A stretch of 64,000 nucleotides of DNA from Idiomarina sp. PL1-037 (GCF_034422975.1 NZ_CP139873.1:2740935-2804934), one strand, 5' to 3'; counted from the stretch's first letter, positions 34,303 through 44,371 are shown. A program made the numbers and translations. The notes: generated by a model from the letters alone, not told the origin.

Positions 34303-35057
34303 TTCCAGCCGGACAGCTGTTTCTGAAGCTCTTTATCGTCAACCTTTTTCAGGTTGGCAATAACCTGCTGAGACTGCTCGTCATTGCCTTTCAGGGCAAG
34401 CAGTTGAGCTAACCGAAAGTTTGCCCAGTGGGCTTTTGGCGCGCTGTCCGGTAATTCAGCGTCCAAATATTGTTGCAGTGCCTCAATACCTTTATCCAGG
34501 TGTTCTTCCGCCAAAACAGAGGTTTTACCGAATTGGTATAAAGCCATTACAGGAGCTTCACCTTTTCGCGATTCACCCTCAGCCGCTTGTTCAAAAAAAG
34601 AGAACGCTTTTTCATAGTTCCCGTCTTTTTGTTCCTGAAAGCCAAGATAAACCAGAACGTCGGCGTTATTCGGATGCTCAGCTAAAATTTCATTCACTAG
34701 CGTCCGCGCCTGCTCGCCTTTTTCATGATGTTGCAGGTACTTAACTCGGGCAAATGCCCCTTCCACCGCATCGATTTCTCTCATCGCCTCAATTTGCGCT
34801 AATGCTTTTTCGTCATCACCACCGGCTATTGAAGGTGCCATCATATAAAACTGCAGTAACGCCGTGCGATATTCCAGCGAACCAGGCTCAAGCTCTACGG
34901 CTTTTTCGAAAGAGTCGACAGACTTTCCGGCATAACTGAGCGCACTGAAAAAAGAGTCCTGCGCCTGCTGGGCCATAACAACACCTCGTATATGCCAGGC
35001 TTCAGCATTCTCGGGCTCATTCTCCTTAGTTAGGCTTTTTTCTGTTCTTCTACCCAT
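34299..35057 (-). CDS. TPR-repeat protein, apparently lacking the usual N-terminal signal region
   Basis: A 252-residue protein with about five tetratricopeptide-like repeats (AEAWHIRGVVMAQQAQ, KSVDSFEKAVELEPGSLEYRTALLQF, ADVLVYLGFQEQKDGNYEKAFSFFEQA). Relatives I recall are exported and carry a signal peptide and one more repeat before this point (the SALSYAGKS and APSIAGGD parts match them). Here none is visible, and the ORF begins inside the last codons of the upstream DUF885 gene, overlapping by 28 bases. An internal ATG (codon 28) with GAGG upstream is an alternative start. Either the gene has lost its 5' end or it has become cytosolic. Function unknown. Confidence 0.65.
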   Translation of the reverse strand: MGRRTEKSLTKENEPENAEAWHIRGVVMAQQAQDSFFSALSYAGKSVDSFEKAVELEPGSLEYRTALLQFYMMAPSIAGGDDEKALAQIEAMREIDAVEGAFARVKYLQHHEKGEQARTLVNEILAEHPNNADVLVYLGFQEQKDGNYEKAFSFFEQAAEGESRKGEAPVMALYQFGKTSVLAEEHLDKGIEALQQYLDAELPDSAPKAHWANFRLAQLLALKGNDEQSQQVIANLKKVDDKELQKQLSGWN

Positions 35058-36901
35058 TGCTCAACACGACGCTCCAGAATGTGCAATGGCAGTGCGCCAC
35101 CACCAAGAACGGTGTCATGGAAACCACGGATATCGAACTTGTCACCCAGAGCTTCTTTGGCTTCTTCGCGCAGTTCCAGAATTCGGATCATGCCAATTTT
35201 ATAAGCGGTTGCCTGACCCGGCATAACCAGATAACGACGAACTTCTGAACGCACAGCCCCTTCAGCAATTGGGGTGTGCTCCTGGAAGTACTTAACCGCT
35301 TCTTCTTCAGTCCAGCCTTTAGCATGCATGCCGGTATCCACAACTAAGCGCACGGCACGCCAAATTTCCGTGGTTAAGCGGCCAAAGTCAGAGTAAGGGT
35401 CTTCATAGGCACCCATTTCCTTGGCTAACTGCTCTGAATATAAACCCCAGCCTTCGCTATAAACCGTAAAGCCAGCCTGAGTACGAAACTCCGGTACGGA
35501 CTCCAGTTCCTGCGCAATGGAAATTTGCATGTGGTGACCCGGATTACCTTCATGATAAGCAATAGCTTCCATCTCATTTTTCGGCATCGAGCTCATATCG
35601 GACAAATGCGCATAGTAAATACCCGGACGATCACCATCAGGCGAACCGGGGTAATAGTGCTGGGCGGCGCCGTCTTGTTCGCGGAAGGGTTCAACGCGTT
35701 TTACTACCAAATCGGCTTGCGGCAAAATACCGAAATATTCCGGCAGCTTCTCATTAATGTAAGCCAGATATTCACGCGAATCTTCCAGATACATCTCTGC
35801 GCCTTCGTCGTTGTTCGGGTAGAAGAAGCGCTCATCAGTACGTATATAATCGAAAAAGTCCTGCAAATCGCCGTCAAATTCGACTTTCTCTTTAATAGCT
35901 ATCATTTCATTAGTCAGACGCTCGACTTCACTCAGGCCAATCTCATGAATTTCATCGGCCGTTAAGTCGGTGGTCGTATAGTTGGCTAAACGGGCATTAT
36001 AGTAAGCTTCGCCGTTTTCCAGACGATGCACGCCGGTTGCGATTTCGTCGGTGTTTTCAATGTCACTTTCCAAAAAGCTAATAAGCGCTTCGTAACTTGG
36101 CTGGAAACGTTCTAGTAGCACTTTACGCACTTCTTTTTCGTATTTGTCGGCCTGCTCAGCGGAGATCGCATCACTTTCCTGAAGAGAGCTAAGTTTGTTC
36201 TTAGCATCTTCGAGTAAACTTGAGTCGCTTTCTTCGTCAAACGGCGCGCCGGAGATCAGCCCTTTGGCTTCTTTAATAATTTGCTCGTACGCAAAACGCG
36301 GCGCTCGAACACCATTCTCTACTTGCTGTTCAGCACGCTGCAATAATTGCTCAATAGCCGTTGCCCCGCCTTCCAGACGGGAAATATAAGCTTCCATGTC
36401 TTCGGCATCATCAACCCGGTGAAAGTTAATTAAAAACTGCGGCAGGAAGGTGTGCGCACCACGCATTTGGTCAAATACGTAGTCCATGCCGCGGAATTCA
36501 GCATTACGCTTGGCTTGTTCGTATTGATAAACCCAAACGTCGTAAGACGTCTGAGCTTCAAGGTTTAGCTTGTTGTAGTCAAAGTTCGCTTTCAGCTCTT
36601 CAACGGTTGCTTCCAGCCAATCTAACTGCTTTTTCTCTGCGGCTATGGTCATATCATCAATGTCGCCGTAGCGATCTTTACGGCCCAGGAAAGTCATTTG
36701 AATGGGGCTTTGCTGAAGTTGTTCTTCGTATTTTTCCTCAAACCACTGATTCAGACGTTCGGTTTCAGATTGCGAGCTTTGCTCAGTCTGTTTAGGTTGC
36801 TCAGCAGCCGTTTGAGAATTTTGGCCAGAATTGTTCTCTTGCGGTTGCCCACAAGCCGTTAATAAGCCCAAAACAGCCAGGGCGACAATGGAATAACGCA
36901 T
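35030..36901 (-). CDS. DUF885 family lipoprotein (putative zinc peptidase)
   Basis: A 623-residue lipoprotein: the signal peptide ends in the lipobox LTAC (Cys17), followed by a Gln/Ser/Asn-rich linker. The DUF885 core carries EMEAIAYHEGNPGHHMQISIAQE, where HE and HH are the likely zinc ligands and catalytic residues, and VYSEGWGLYSEQLAKEMG further on. DUF885 proteins resemble M3-like metallopeptidases; many are annotated as hypothetical. It is probably membrane-anchored, facing the periplasm. It starts after a short gap that is divergent with the zinc-ribbon gene, and its stop overlaps the TPR gene start. Confidence 0.9.
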   Translation of the reverse strand: MRYSIVALAVLGLLTACGQPQENNSGQNSQTAAEQPKQTEQSSQSETERLNQWFEEKYEEQLQQSPIQMTFLGRKDRYGDIDDMTIAAEKKQLDWLEATVEELKANFDYNKLNLEAQTSYDVWVYQYEQAKRNAEFRGMDYVFDQMRGAHTFLPQFLINFHRVDDAEDMEAYISRLEGGATAIEQLLQRAEQQVENGVRAPRFAYEQIIKEAKGLISGAPFDEESDSSLLEDAKNKLSSLQESDAISAEQADKYEKEVRKVLLERFQPSYEALISFLESDIENTDEIATGVHRLENGEAYYNARLANYTTTDLTADEIHEIGLSEVERLTNEMIAIKEKVEFDGDLQDFFDYIRTDERFFYPNNDEGAEMYLEDSREYLAYINEKLPEYFGILPQADLVVKRVEPFREQDGAAQHYYPGSPDGDRPGIYYAHLSDMSSMPKNEMEAIAYHEGNPGHHMQISIAQELESVPEFRTQAGFTVYSEGWGLYSEQLAKEMGAYEDPYSDFGRLTTEIWRAVRLVVDTGMHAKGWTEEEAVKYFQEHTPIAEGAVRSEVRRYLVMPGQATAYKIGMIRILELREEAKEALGDKFDIRGFHDTVLGGGALPLHILERRVEQWVEEQKKA

Positions 36902-36995
36902 AGCAGTGTCCTTTATTCTTCTTTTGATACAGGAAGAAAAACTATAGCGTGCTTGTTACACTAATGGAAATGCTTAAATTATAACCGAAGAGTTT

Positions 36996-37247
36996 ATGGC
37001 GAAACCGAACAAGAAAGGGCCGGTTCGCACCGTGCAGATTTCTTGTCTGCAGTGCAAAACACCCATATTTAAATATCGCAAAGGTGGCAAAGGCGCTTTG
37101 GTAAAATGCTTTATTGAGCGGATTGTTGAAGACCACACGACCACACCATGTCACTGCCCGGGATGTGGGCAGGAGTTTGCGCGCGAAACCATGATACGCG
37201 GCACCCCTGCTTACAAAATTATTGGCGGTAAAGTCCATTCAAAATAG
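36996..37247 (+). CDS. Small zinc-ribbon protein of unknown function
   Basis: An 83-residue basic protein with two Cys pairs, CLQCKTPIF (about residues 17-20) and CHCPGC (about 52-57), separated by 31 residues: a likely zinc ribbon. The rest is rich in Lys and Arg (FKYRKGGKGALVK). It has no recognisable enzymatic motif. It lies 7 bases upstream of the PLP lyase gene on the same strand and is therefore probably co-transcribed with it. I recognise it only as a conserved hypothetical type in marine gammaproteobacteria. Confidence 0.75.
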   Translation: MAKPNKKGPVRTVQISCLQCKTPIFKYRKGGKGALVKCFIERIVEDHTTTPCHCPGCGQEFARETMIRGTPAYKIIGGKVHSK

Positions 37248-37254
37248 GTGCAGC

Positions 37255-38361
37255 ATGTCAGTCTCAATTAGTGAAAAAACCAAACAGGCATACCAACACG
37301 CCGTTGAACAGGCCAGCGCGTCGCTTTTGCGGCAACCGCAGAACTCAATGGCAGACGAACTGAGGCTGCTTGCGGAACAACTGCAACCGAATGAGAAAAG
37401 AGACGTTTATGGCAGCGGCTCGCTTATTAATGACTTTGAAGATGAAGTAGCAGAGTTATTAGGCAAACCCGCAGCGTTGTTTTTGCCAACCGGTACTCTG
37501 GCGCAGCCTTTGGCCTTGCGCGTGCATGCCGATGAGCGCCAGCGCAACGGCGTGGCTCTGCACCCAACCTCGCATTTAATGCTGCACGAAAAAATGGGCT
37601 TTGAAGCTTTATGGAAGCTCAACGGCACTACCACGGGTTTTGCCGATAAACCCATAACGCTTAACGACCTCAAGTCGGTGCAAACGGATGATTTAGCGAG
37701 CGTACTACTGGAATTGCCCATGCGCGAAATTGGCGGACAACTGCCCAATTGGGACGACTTAGTCATGCAGTCAGAGTGGGCCAGACAACACAATATTGCG
37801 ATCCATCTGGACGGGGCGCGCCTATGGCAGGTGCCGAGAGCTTATGACTGTTCACTACCTGAGGTCTGTGAGTTATTTGACTCGGTTTATGTCAGCTTTT
37901 ATAAAGATTTAGGCGGCATTTCAGGAGCCATTCTGGCAGGCTCAGAGAGCTTTATTGAGCAAGCGAAAATATGGGCTCGCCGTGCTGGCGGCAATATTAT
38001 TACTCAATACCCCCAGGTGCTGTCTGCCCGCTACGGCCTAAAAGAAAACCTGCCAATTATGCCGGAAGCCGTAAATTACGCCCGCGCACTTGGAGAAGCG
38101 CTGAACACGCTAGATGGCGTACGGGTTAACCCAGAAATGCCGCAAGTAGCCATGTTTCATCTGCATTTTGCTTTAAAAGCCAATGAGCTCAGTGAAAAAA
38201 TAACGGATTACGCCAGCAATACCGGAGTCGTATTATTACCCCTGCCAAGAGCTGAAATAAGCGATGAAGCCATTTGCGAGATTTCAATTGGCAGAAACGC
38301 CATGTCGCAACCACAAAGCTTTTGGCTGCGACACTTTAAGGCGTTTTTGAAAACATTCTAG
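37255..38361 (+). CDS. Threonine aldolase-like PLP-dependent beta-eliminating lyase
   Basis: A 368-residue fold-type I PLP enzyme of the PF01212 family. Visible parts: DVYGSGSLINDFEDEVAELLGKPAALFLPTGT (substrate/phosphate binding), HLMLHE, the glycine-rich block IHLDGARLWQVP with the PLP-ring Asp, and the Schiff-base Lys in YVSFYKDLGGISGA. It likely cleaves L-threonine or allo-threonine to glycine and acetaldehyde, or a related amino acid. SFYKDLGG differs from the usual SKGLGAP of classical threonine aldolases, so specificity is uncertain. Start at 37255 (AGGTG upstream) rather than an earlier ATG inside the zinc-ribbon gene. Confidence 0.85.
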   Translation: MSVSISEKTKQAYQHAVEQASASLLRQPQNSMADELRLLAEQLQPNEKRDVYGSGSLINDFEDEVAELLGKPAALFLPTGTLAQPLALRVHADERQRNGVALHPTSHLMLHEKMGFEALWKLNGTTTGFADKPITLNDLKSVQTDDLASVLLELPMREIGGQLPNWDDLVMQSEWARQHNIAIHLDGARLWQVPRAYDCSLPEVCELFDSVYVSFYKDLGGISGAILAGSESFIEQAKIWARRAGGNIITQYPQVLSARYGLKENLPIMPEAVNYARALGEALNTLDGVRVNPEMPQVAMFHLHFALKANELSEKITDYASNTGVVLLPLPRAEISDEAICEISIGRNAMSQPQSFWLRHFKAFLKTF

Positions 38362-38363
38362 GT

Positions 38364-38804
38364 TTAATGGTGTTTTTTGTGGTCGCCCATCTGGTGTTTG
38401 CGGTCCCCTTCATGGTGTTTGCGATGCCCACCCAAGATATGGTTCAGCGTGTCTAAGTAGCTCTTACCAAAGCCTTTAACGCGCTGTTTATTCATTTGCT
38501 CAGAGCCCAGATGAACTTCTTCCAGCGAGTTTGCTGCAACATTCAGCTCTTTACTTAAACGCGCTAGCGCCACTTCCAGTGTGTACGTCAGTTCATGAAC
38601 TTTGGCCATGTCCTGAGAGGTTAAATCGCCATTCACGATTTCCTCTAGCTTCGCGTTATACTCGTTCAGGTTCATAATAGCCTGCTCCAGATTCTCGGCT
38701 GGCTCTGGTTTAAAATGTTGGTATTGCTGATCATCGTCGTCGGCCATTGCCGCTACGTTAAAAAGTAGTGCGGCGCCTGCGGCCATCATGGAAAAAAGCT
38801 TCAT
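38364..38804 (-). CDS. DUF6746-like exported protein with His-rich tail
   Basis: A 146-residue protein with a signal peptide (cleavage about AAMA, residue 21). The core (YQHFKPEPAENLEQAIMNLN, MAKVHELTYTLEVALARLSKEL, SLEEVHLGSEQMN) fits the DUF6746 family as I recall it, an all-helical periplasmic protein of unknown role. The C-terminal 20 residues contain eight His with Lys, Asp and Glu (HRKHHEGDRKHQMGDHKKHH), a plausible metal-binding tail. It is convergent with the PLP lyase, 2 bases apart, and divergent from the ABC exporter. Metal binding is inference. Confidence 0.75.
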   Translation of the reverse strand: MKLFSMMAAGAALLFNVAAMADDDDQQYQHFKPEPAENLEQAIMNLNEYNAKLEEIVNGDLTSQDMAKVHELTYTLEVALARLSKELNVAANSLEEVHLGSEQMNKQRVKGFGKSYLDTLNHILGGHRKHHEGDRKHQMGDHKKHH

Positions 38805-38921
38805 AAAAACCTCATTTGTTGTTAATAGTTATCATTATTGTCCATATGTCGGTTTTTTACAAGATGAACGGCGGTGAACCTGATACCCTTTAGCTTGATG
38901 TATCTCAAGGAGTGAAAAGCA

Positions 38922-40754
38922 ATGTTTTCCTGGTTTGAGCGCCGATTAAACCCTTTTCCTACGGAGGAACCCACTCAGGCTCCTACCGGATTTTTTGCAT
39001 TCTGCTGGCATTTCACTAAAGGGGCGACCCCTTTTATTGCACTAACCGCGCTACTTATGGCCGCTATTGCCATTGCCGAAGTCTGGTTATTTGGCTTTTT
39101 TGGGCAAATTGTTGACTGGCTGGCAGCGCAGGACAAAGAAACCTTATTAAACGATCAGTTTTGGCCATTGCTTGGAATGAGCATTCTGGTGTTAGTCGGT
39201 TTGCCCTTGCTGGTCTGGTTTCACTCCCTGCTGACTCACCAGACATTGCTGGGTAACTTCCCCATGCGCATTCGTTGGCTGGGTCACCGTTATTTGATGA
39301 AACAGTCCATGAGTTACTATCAGGACGAGTTTGCCGGCCGGGTCGCCACCAAATTAATGCAGACTTCACTCGCACTGCGGCAGTGCATCATGACCTTTAT
39401 TGAGGTTGTGAACTACGTCGCTGTCTACTTCCTTGGTATGTTTGTCATTATTGGTAGTGCCGACTGGCGTATGATGCTGCCACTGGCTTGCTGGCTCATT
39501 CTGTACGCTCTGTTGTTACGCTACTTTGTGCCTAAACTGGGTAAAATATCAGCCGAACAGGCTGACGCCCGCTCTAATATGACCGGGCGCATTGTCGACT
39601 CCTATACCAACATTCAAACCGTTAAGTTGTTCTCACACTCGCTGCGCGAGGCCGAGTTTGCGCACGAGGGCATGGACACTTTTCTGGGAACAGTGCATAA
39701 GCAAATGCGCCTGGTTACGCAGCTTTACGGCTTTCTCTACTTTATAAACTGCGCATTGTTGTTCAGCTCTGCCGCTACCGCCATTGTGTTGTGGATGGAT
39801 AATGCTGTGACCTTAGGTGCTGTTGCAGTGGTTATCGGTCTGGTTCTGCGCTTATTTGGTATGTCACAAATGGTCATGTGGCAAATGTCGACGCTGTTTG
39901 AAAGCATTGGTACCGTTCAGGACGGTATTGGCTCAATTGCTGTACCACAGCGCATTATCGATGAGCCCAATGCGCCCGCTTTAAACGTGACTTCCGGCGA
40001 CATTAATTTTGATCATGTTCGCTTCCATTATGGCAAAGGTCATGGCGTTATGGATGACTTTAATTTGCACATTAAGCCGGGCGAAAAAGTCGGTATTGTC
40101 GGACGCTCCGGAGCGGGAAAGTCCACGCTGGTGAATTTGTTGTTACGCTTCTACGACGTTGAGGGCGGCGAAGTTCGTATTGATGATAAACCCATTCATA
40201 AAGTGCAGCAGGACAGTTTGCGCGCCAGCATTGGCATGGTGACTCAGGACACTTCTTTGCTGCACCGCTCAGTACGCGACAATATTTTGTACGGACGCCC
40301 CGACGCCAGTGAAGAGGACTTAATGAAGGCAATACGGCAGGCGCATTGCGAGGAGTTCATTGCGGACTTAAGTGACAGCAAAGGTCGTACCGGTCTGGAT
40401 GCGCATGTCGGCGAACGCGGCGTAAAACTTTCAGGTGGTCAGCGCCAGCGAATTGCTATTGCCCGTGTCATGTTAAAAGATGCGCCCATTCTGATTCTGG
40501 ACGAAGCAACCTCAGCGCTGGATTCCGAAGTAGAAAACGCCATTCAGGAAAACCTGTATAAACTCATGCAGGGTAAAACAGTTATCGCTATTGCCCACCG
40601 CTTATCCACTATTGCTGCTATGGACAAACTAGTGGTAATGGATCAGGGTCAGATTATAGAGCAGGGCAGCCACGAACAGCTGCTTGCTCAGGATGGACTC
40701 TACGCCAAATTATGGCGCCACCAGTCCGGTGGCTTCCTGGCCGAGGAAACTTAA
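38922..40754 (+). CDS. ABC exporter, fused membrane and ATPase domains
   Basis: A 610-residue half-transporter. The N-terminal region has about six transmembrane helices ([40 protein letters not shown]). The C-terminal nucleotide-binding domain is complete: Walker [11 protein letters not shown] (about residue 395), Q-loop [12 protein letters not shown], signature [13 protein letters not shown], Walker [13 protein letters not shown] and H-loop AIAHRLSTI. It likely forms a homodimer exporting a lipid, drug or peptide. No partner genes are adjacent. AAGGAG precedes the ATG. The stop overlaps the convergent chemoreceptor stop by 4 bases. Confidence 0.92.
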   Translation: MFSWFERRLNPFPTEEPTQAPTGFFAFCWHFTKGATPFIALTALLMAAIAIAEVWLFGFFGQIVDWLAAQDKETLLNDQFWPLLGMSILVLVGLPLLVWFHSLLTHQTLLGNFPMRIRWLGHRYLMKQSMSYYQDEFAGRVATKLMQTSLALRQCIMTFIEVVNYVAVYFLGMFVIIGSADWRMMLPLACWLILYALLLRYFVPKLGKISAEQADARSNMTGRIVDSYTNIQTVKLFSHSLREAEFAHEGMDTFLGTVHKQMRLVTQLYGFLYFINCALLFSSAATAIVLWMDNAVTLGAVAVVIGLVLRLFGMSQMVMWQMSTLFESIGTVQDGIGSIAVPQRIIDEPNAPALNVTSGDINFDHVRFHYGKGHGVMDDFNLHIKPGEKVGIVGRSGAGKSTLVNLLLRFYDVEGGEVRIDDKPIHKVQQDSLRASIGMVTQDTSLLHRSVRDNILYGRPDASEEDLMKAIRQAHCEEFIADLSDSKGRTGLDAHVGERGVKLSGGQRQRIAIARVMLKDAPILILDEATSALDSEVENAIQENLYKLMQGKTVIAIAHRLSTIAAMDKLVVMDQGQIIEQGSHEQLLAQDGLYAKLWRHQSGGFLAEET

Positions 40755-42274
40755 TCGTCGTCGTCTTCAAAGGCGGCAACCAGCGAGCGGAACTCAGTCA
40801 CGCGCCTGGAGACACTCTGAACATCTTCTGCGTTAGCAATAGCGACTTCGTGAGTCTCTTTTGAGGTATCGTTAACCTGGTTTATGCCATTACGAACTTC
40901 ACCGACGGCCTGACTGTGCTCTTCTGCAGCTGTTGCAATTTGAGTCATGCGGTCACTGATATCAGTGATCGCATCTTGAATTGAAACCATTTCATTCTTC
41001 GACTGCTGACCAAGTTCACCGCATTCTTCCGCCAGTTCCCGTTGCTCGGCCATCTGTCGATCCCATTTTTCAATCGCCCCAGCCATTCCGGTAATGGTTT
41101 CATCAATTTCGTCAACAGCTTGCTGAGTACGCTTCGATAAATTCCTTACTTCATCTGCAACAACAGAGAATCCGCGACCTGACTCTCCCGCCCGGGCAGC
41201 CTCAATCGCAGCATTTAGTGCCAGCAAGTTGGTTTGCTCTGCAATTGAATCAATTTGCTGACTAACCGTACGAACCATTTCTGAGCGCTCAACAAGATCT
41301 TCAGTAGTATTAGCACTGGCTGAAACTTGTTGTACTAGATAACTCATCTTGTCCGAAGTATTTGAAATGAATTCTGCCGCATGATTCACCGTATTTCGGG
41401 CATCTTCTGCGGAGCTGGACGATTCACTGGCATTAGTGGCGATATCAGCCACCGTCATTGACATTTCTTCCATGGCAGTCGCAACTTGCTCTATAGCGGC
41501 AACCGCTTGTTGCGACATATCCAGAGTATGCTCAGAACGTTGTCTTGTGCTGCTTAACGTTTCGGCCAGCGCTTCTGTACCATTATCTAACCGCGATATC
41601 ACAGCAGTCATTGCACTGTCTTTTAACATTAACTCATACAGCAATGCGCCCAGAGTTGAGCTATCCGCGTATATGCGCTGTTGGATTGGAGCATATTCAC
41701 CCTCCAGAGAATTCAACTGCTCCGCATATTTACGTCCGGGGCTCAGCAAATAATAGGTTATTAAAAAGGCGAGCCCTGTAGGTATTACCGCCCACCAGTT
41801 AATCATTGCTGAAGCAAGAATTAAGATTAAACCTGCTATAGCTCCAAGCACAGTCTGCATGGATACCCGGCGGTTTAAACTGCCAGACTGGTACATTTTC
41901 TCCGCTTTGGAGGCAAGCTCATGTGGCGCATAAGTCATTAACCATTGAGCTCCGGTTACTTTTCCTCTGCGGTAAGTTCCCCGGACAAAAACTTCAAACC
42001 AGGCTATTCTGCCTTCGGCTACTCTTATAGGTAAGACACCACGCCACGGGCTCTCATTACGCACCGCATTGTCTATTTCATCCAGCACGGCTTTAGGAAC
42101 CTCACCAACAATATTGGTGCGAGTGCGATGTTTGAGTTCATCATTGGTTTCTTTTAAAAGGGATTGAAAAGCAGGTTTGGCGTCCCGAATGCGGGTATCG
42201 TTACCGAAGGTAACAACAAATATTGTGTCATTATTTATTGCTTGAAATTTAGCCCGATCGTTTGTCTGCACCAT
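40751..42274 (-). CDS. PAS-domain methyl-accepting chemotaxis protein (Aer-like)
   Basis: A 507-residue chemoreceptor with an N-terminal cytosolic PAS-like domain (about 1-115; [43 protein letters not shown]), two close membrane helices (about 145-190) and a long cytosolic signalling domain. The kinase-control tip [37 protein letters not shown] is intact. The layout resembles Aer-type energy or redox sensors, which lack a periplasmic domain. It signals through CheW and CheA, which lie outside this window. Methylation sites are not mapped here. Confidence 0.9.
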   Translation of the reverse strand: MVQTNDRAKFQAINNDTIFVVTFGNDTRIRDAKPAFQSLLKETNDELKHRTRTNIVGEVPKAVLDEIDNAVRNESPWRGVLPIRVAEGRIAWFEVFVRGTYRRGKVTGAQWLMTYAPHELASKAEKMYQSGSLNRRVSMQTVLGAIAGLILILASAMINWWAVIPTGLAFLITYYLLSPGRKYAEQLNSLEGEYAPIQQRIYADSSTLGALLYELMLKDSAMTAVISRLDNGTEALAETLSSTRQRSEHTLDMSQQAVAAIEQVATAMEEMSMTVADIATNASESSSSAEDARNTVNHAAEFISNTSDKMSYLVQQVSASANTTEDLVERSEMVRTVSQQIDSIAEQTNLLALNAAIEAARAGESGRGFSVVADEVRNLSKRTQQAVDEIDETITGMAGAIEKWDRQMAEQRELAEECGELGQQSKNEMVSIQDAITDISDRMTQIATAAEEHSQAVGEVRNGINQVNDTSKETHEVAIANAEDVQSVSRRVTEFRSLVAAFEDDDD

Positions 42275-42421
42275 ATTCTTCTACCCCAAAATATTTGAGA
42301 TGCGAACAATACAGGAAGCCGGTTATAACTCAATGCAGCTGGATAAAAAACAAACAAAAAACAACATACTATGCAGATAATCGCGGGTAATTATGAGTCA
42401 ACAATACAAGTAACTAACAAC

Positions 42422-43246
42422 TCAACGGTTTAGCTGGTACGCTTCGTCCGATTCAACCTTGGCGAAGCGTACGTCCAGTTCCATTAACCGTTTTTTGCCC
42501 CGGGCGGTCATGTCGGTAATAAACTGAAACTGTTGCCTGGGGTCAATTGGGTAGGCTTTTAAGCGATACTTTGTGCCCCAGGGTTGTTCTGCGGCGGTAA
42601 CCGCTATTGGCTTACCGAGTTGCAGATAAGGGCTGGTCAGTGCCACTTCTTCCAGCGCGTCACGAATTTGATAGGCGTCGGCTTCCGGCTGCGCATAAAA
42701 CTCAGCAATACACATTAAGCTGGGCCCGCCATTATTGGCATTATGAATTAAGTTATCCCAGAGCTTCAAATGTGGCACCCAAATAACGGTGTCATCATTA
42801 GTAACCAGTTCAACTGTTCGCATGCCAATATGGGTGACTTCGCCATAGCTGCCATCCACTTCTATCCAGTCGCCCGGACGGTAGGGCATTTCATGAATAG
42901 CTACCACGCCGGCTATTAAGCTGCTGACATAATCTTTTAACGCAAAACCTATTGCCAGACCCGCGGCACCTAGTGTCGCCACCATATTTTGTATAGTCGG
43001 CTCTATAACTCGGGGCATGATCATGACCAGTGCAATGACCAGAACCACTATACGGACCATTGGCACCATAGCCAAAATGTATAACCGCCTTTTGCCATGC
43101 AAATGTGCTGCAACCCAGGGCAAAACTCGTTGGGTGAACCATACAGCAGCTAGTGCCACGGCAAAAATCACAGCAATTTCAAAAATGGCAAAGCCGTCCA
43201 GTGTCTTAAATAGCCCGGCGACGTCTTTTAATGAATCGGTTTCCAT
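42422..43246 (-). CDS. MscS-type mechanosensitive channel
   Basis: A 274-residue small-conductance channel subunit with three N-terminal helices (FEIAVIFAVALAAVWFTQRVL; ILAMVPMVRIVVLVIALVMIM; pore helix region ATLGAAGLAIGFALKDYVSSLIAGV) and a C-terminal cytoplasmic vestibule (beta domain: VDGSYGEVTHIGMRTVELVTND, WVPHLKLWDNLIHN). The pore helix with Gly/Ala pattern is the MscS hallmark. These channels open when membrane tension rises and release solutes during osmotic downshock. It lies downstream of, and on the same strand as, the unknown gene at 43271, with 24 bases between. Confidence 0.92.
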   Translation of the reverse strand: METDSLKDVAGLFKTLDGFAIFEIAVIFAVALAAVWFTQRVLPWVAAHLHGKRRLYILAMVPMVRIVVLVIALVMIMPRVIEPTIQNMVATLGAAGLAIGFALKDYVSSLIAGVVAIHEMPYRPGDWIEVDGSYGEVTHIGMRTVELVTNDDTVIWVPHLKLWDNLIHNANNGGPSLMCIAEFYAQPEADAYQIRDALEEVALTSPYLQLGKPIAVTAAEQPWGTKYRLKAYPIDPRQQFQFITDMTARGKKRLMELDVRFAKVESDEAYQLNR

Positions 43247-43270
43247 TCCTTACCTCCTAAGCTCGCACCG

Positions 43271-44275
43271 TTAGAACCGGTCTAACCAAAAACCACGGGA
43301 CATAAGTAACTCCCGGACAACCGGGTAGCCTCGCGGGGTGACGTACCAAAGCTCTTGCTCAAGCTCAATCAGGGCACGTTGTTTGAGCACCTGTAACTGA
43401 ATTTCAAGCTGGCTAGCGGAAACTATCGGCAATACCTGCACTAACTGCGTTTTATTCATGCCCCGGTGAAGCAGCAGAGCATAACAAACAAAAGCCGTTG
43501 CATCGTTTATCTCTGAGGGTAGCGCCGGTGTTTCAAAGGCCTTTTCACTACCACGTTGATAACGGTCGGAATAGGCCGCAGCGACACCGGCATTACCCCG
43601 GCTTAATGCGGCTAAAGCCCGTAAACGACCATCTCCGCGAGCCAGTCCCAGCTGCTCAAGGGCATTTTGATCCAGCCCCTGCAATGTCCATAACTGATTT
43701 ACCGGCACCGGCCAGACTTTTTCCAGAAAAGCCCAGGCCCAGCTGTCACAAACAATAACGCCTTTACCCGCTTCACCGGACAGTACCTGAGAGAAGAATT
43801 CCCGCACCCAGCGCAAACCGTTCGTCTGGCGCAGGAAACTGTGTGCTAACTGAGGCATTATCCAGGGTTTATTATCATCGGACTGAGGCTGAAACTCCGG
43901 CATAGGAGAATCGTCAGGGTTGCAAAGTGACTCTCTGTCGGGCAGGCTCACTTCCCGCAGACTATGCTTCTCAGACCACTTTTGCACCGCTTCCTCAACA
44001 CCAGAGTGGGGTGGCGCAATAATCCAGCGTAAGCTGCTATCGTCATTGTCATTTAACCAGTCAGAAAAGCAATCATTCAGAGCCTCTGCAGCGGTATCAA
44101 AACTCAGTTCCAGTACTTGCGATTGCTCTTCCTCACCTTCCTGTTCTTGTTCTGGTGTTATCCAGCGAACAAATTTTTCCCACCACTTTTTTATTTTTAT
44201 GGTAGTGGGTACGGCCGGTTTTTCATAGTCATCAACTGTTACCCATTGCCACGTTTTTTCTGGCTCTTCGGCCAT
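43271..44275 (-). CDS. Protein of unknown function paired with MscS gene
   Basis: A 334-residue soluble acidic protein I cannot place. An N-terminal Trp-rich part (KTWQWVTVDDYEKP, KWWEKFVRWITPEQ) is followed by a mid region resembling a degraded P-loop/AAA fold (LRWIIAPPHSGVEEAVQKW, KGVIVCDSWAWAFLEKVWPV) with no Walker A lysine. Helical segments follow, then what looks like a winged helix (VSASQLEIQLQVLKQRALIELEQELWYVTPRGYPVV). No membrane helix is seen. Start chosen at 44275 with AAGGA 8 bases upstream; a GTG at 44293 would put the ribosome site inside the gene. The gene is probably co-transcribed with the MscS channel gene and may regulate it. Confidence 0.6.
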   Translation of the reverse strand: MAEEPEKTWQWVTVDDYEKPAVPTTIKIKKWWEKFVRWITPEQEQEGEEEQSQVLELSFDTAAEALNDCFSDWLNDNDDSSLRWIIAPPHSGVEEAVQKWSEKHSLREVSLPDRESLCNPDDSPMPEFQPQSDDNKPWIMPQLAHSFLRQTNGLRWVREFFSQVLSGEAGKGVIVCDSWAWAFLEKVWPVPVNQLWTLQGLDQNALEQLGLARGDGRLRALAALSRGNAGVAAAYSDRYQRGSEKAFETPALPSEINDATAFVCYALLLHRGMNKTQLVQVLPIVSASQLEIQLQVLKQRALIELEQELWYVTPRGYPVVRELLMSRGFWLDRF

Positions 44276-44371
44276 CCTGAGAGTCCTTTTCACAAATAAA
44301 TAAAGTATTGCTTAGCTCCGATAATAGAGTGCCTTGAAGCAGAGTCCAATGAAAAATTTTGCAACCCGACT

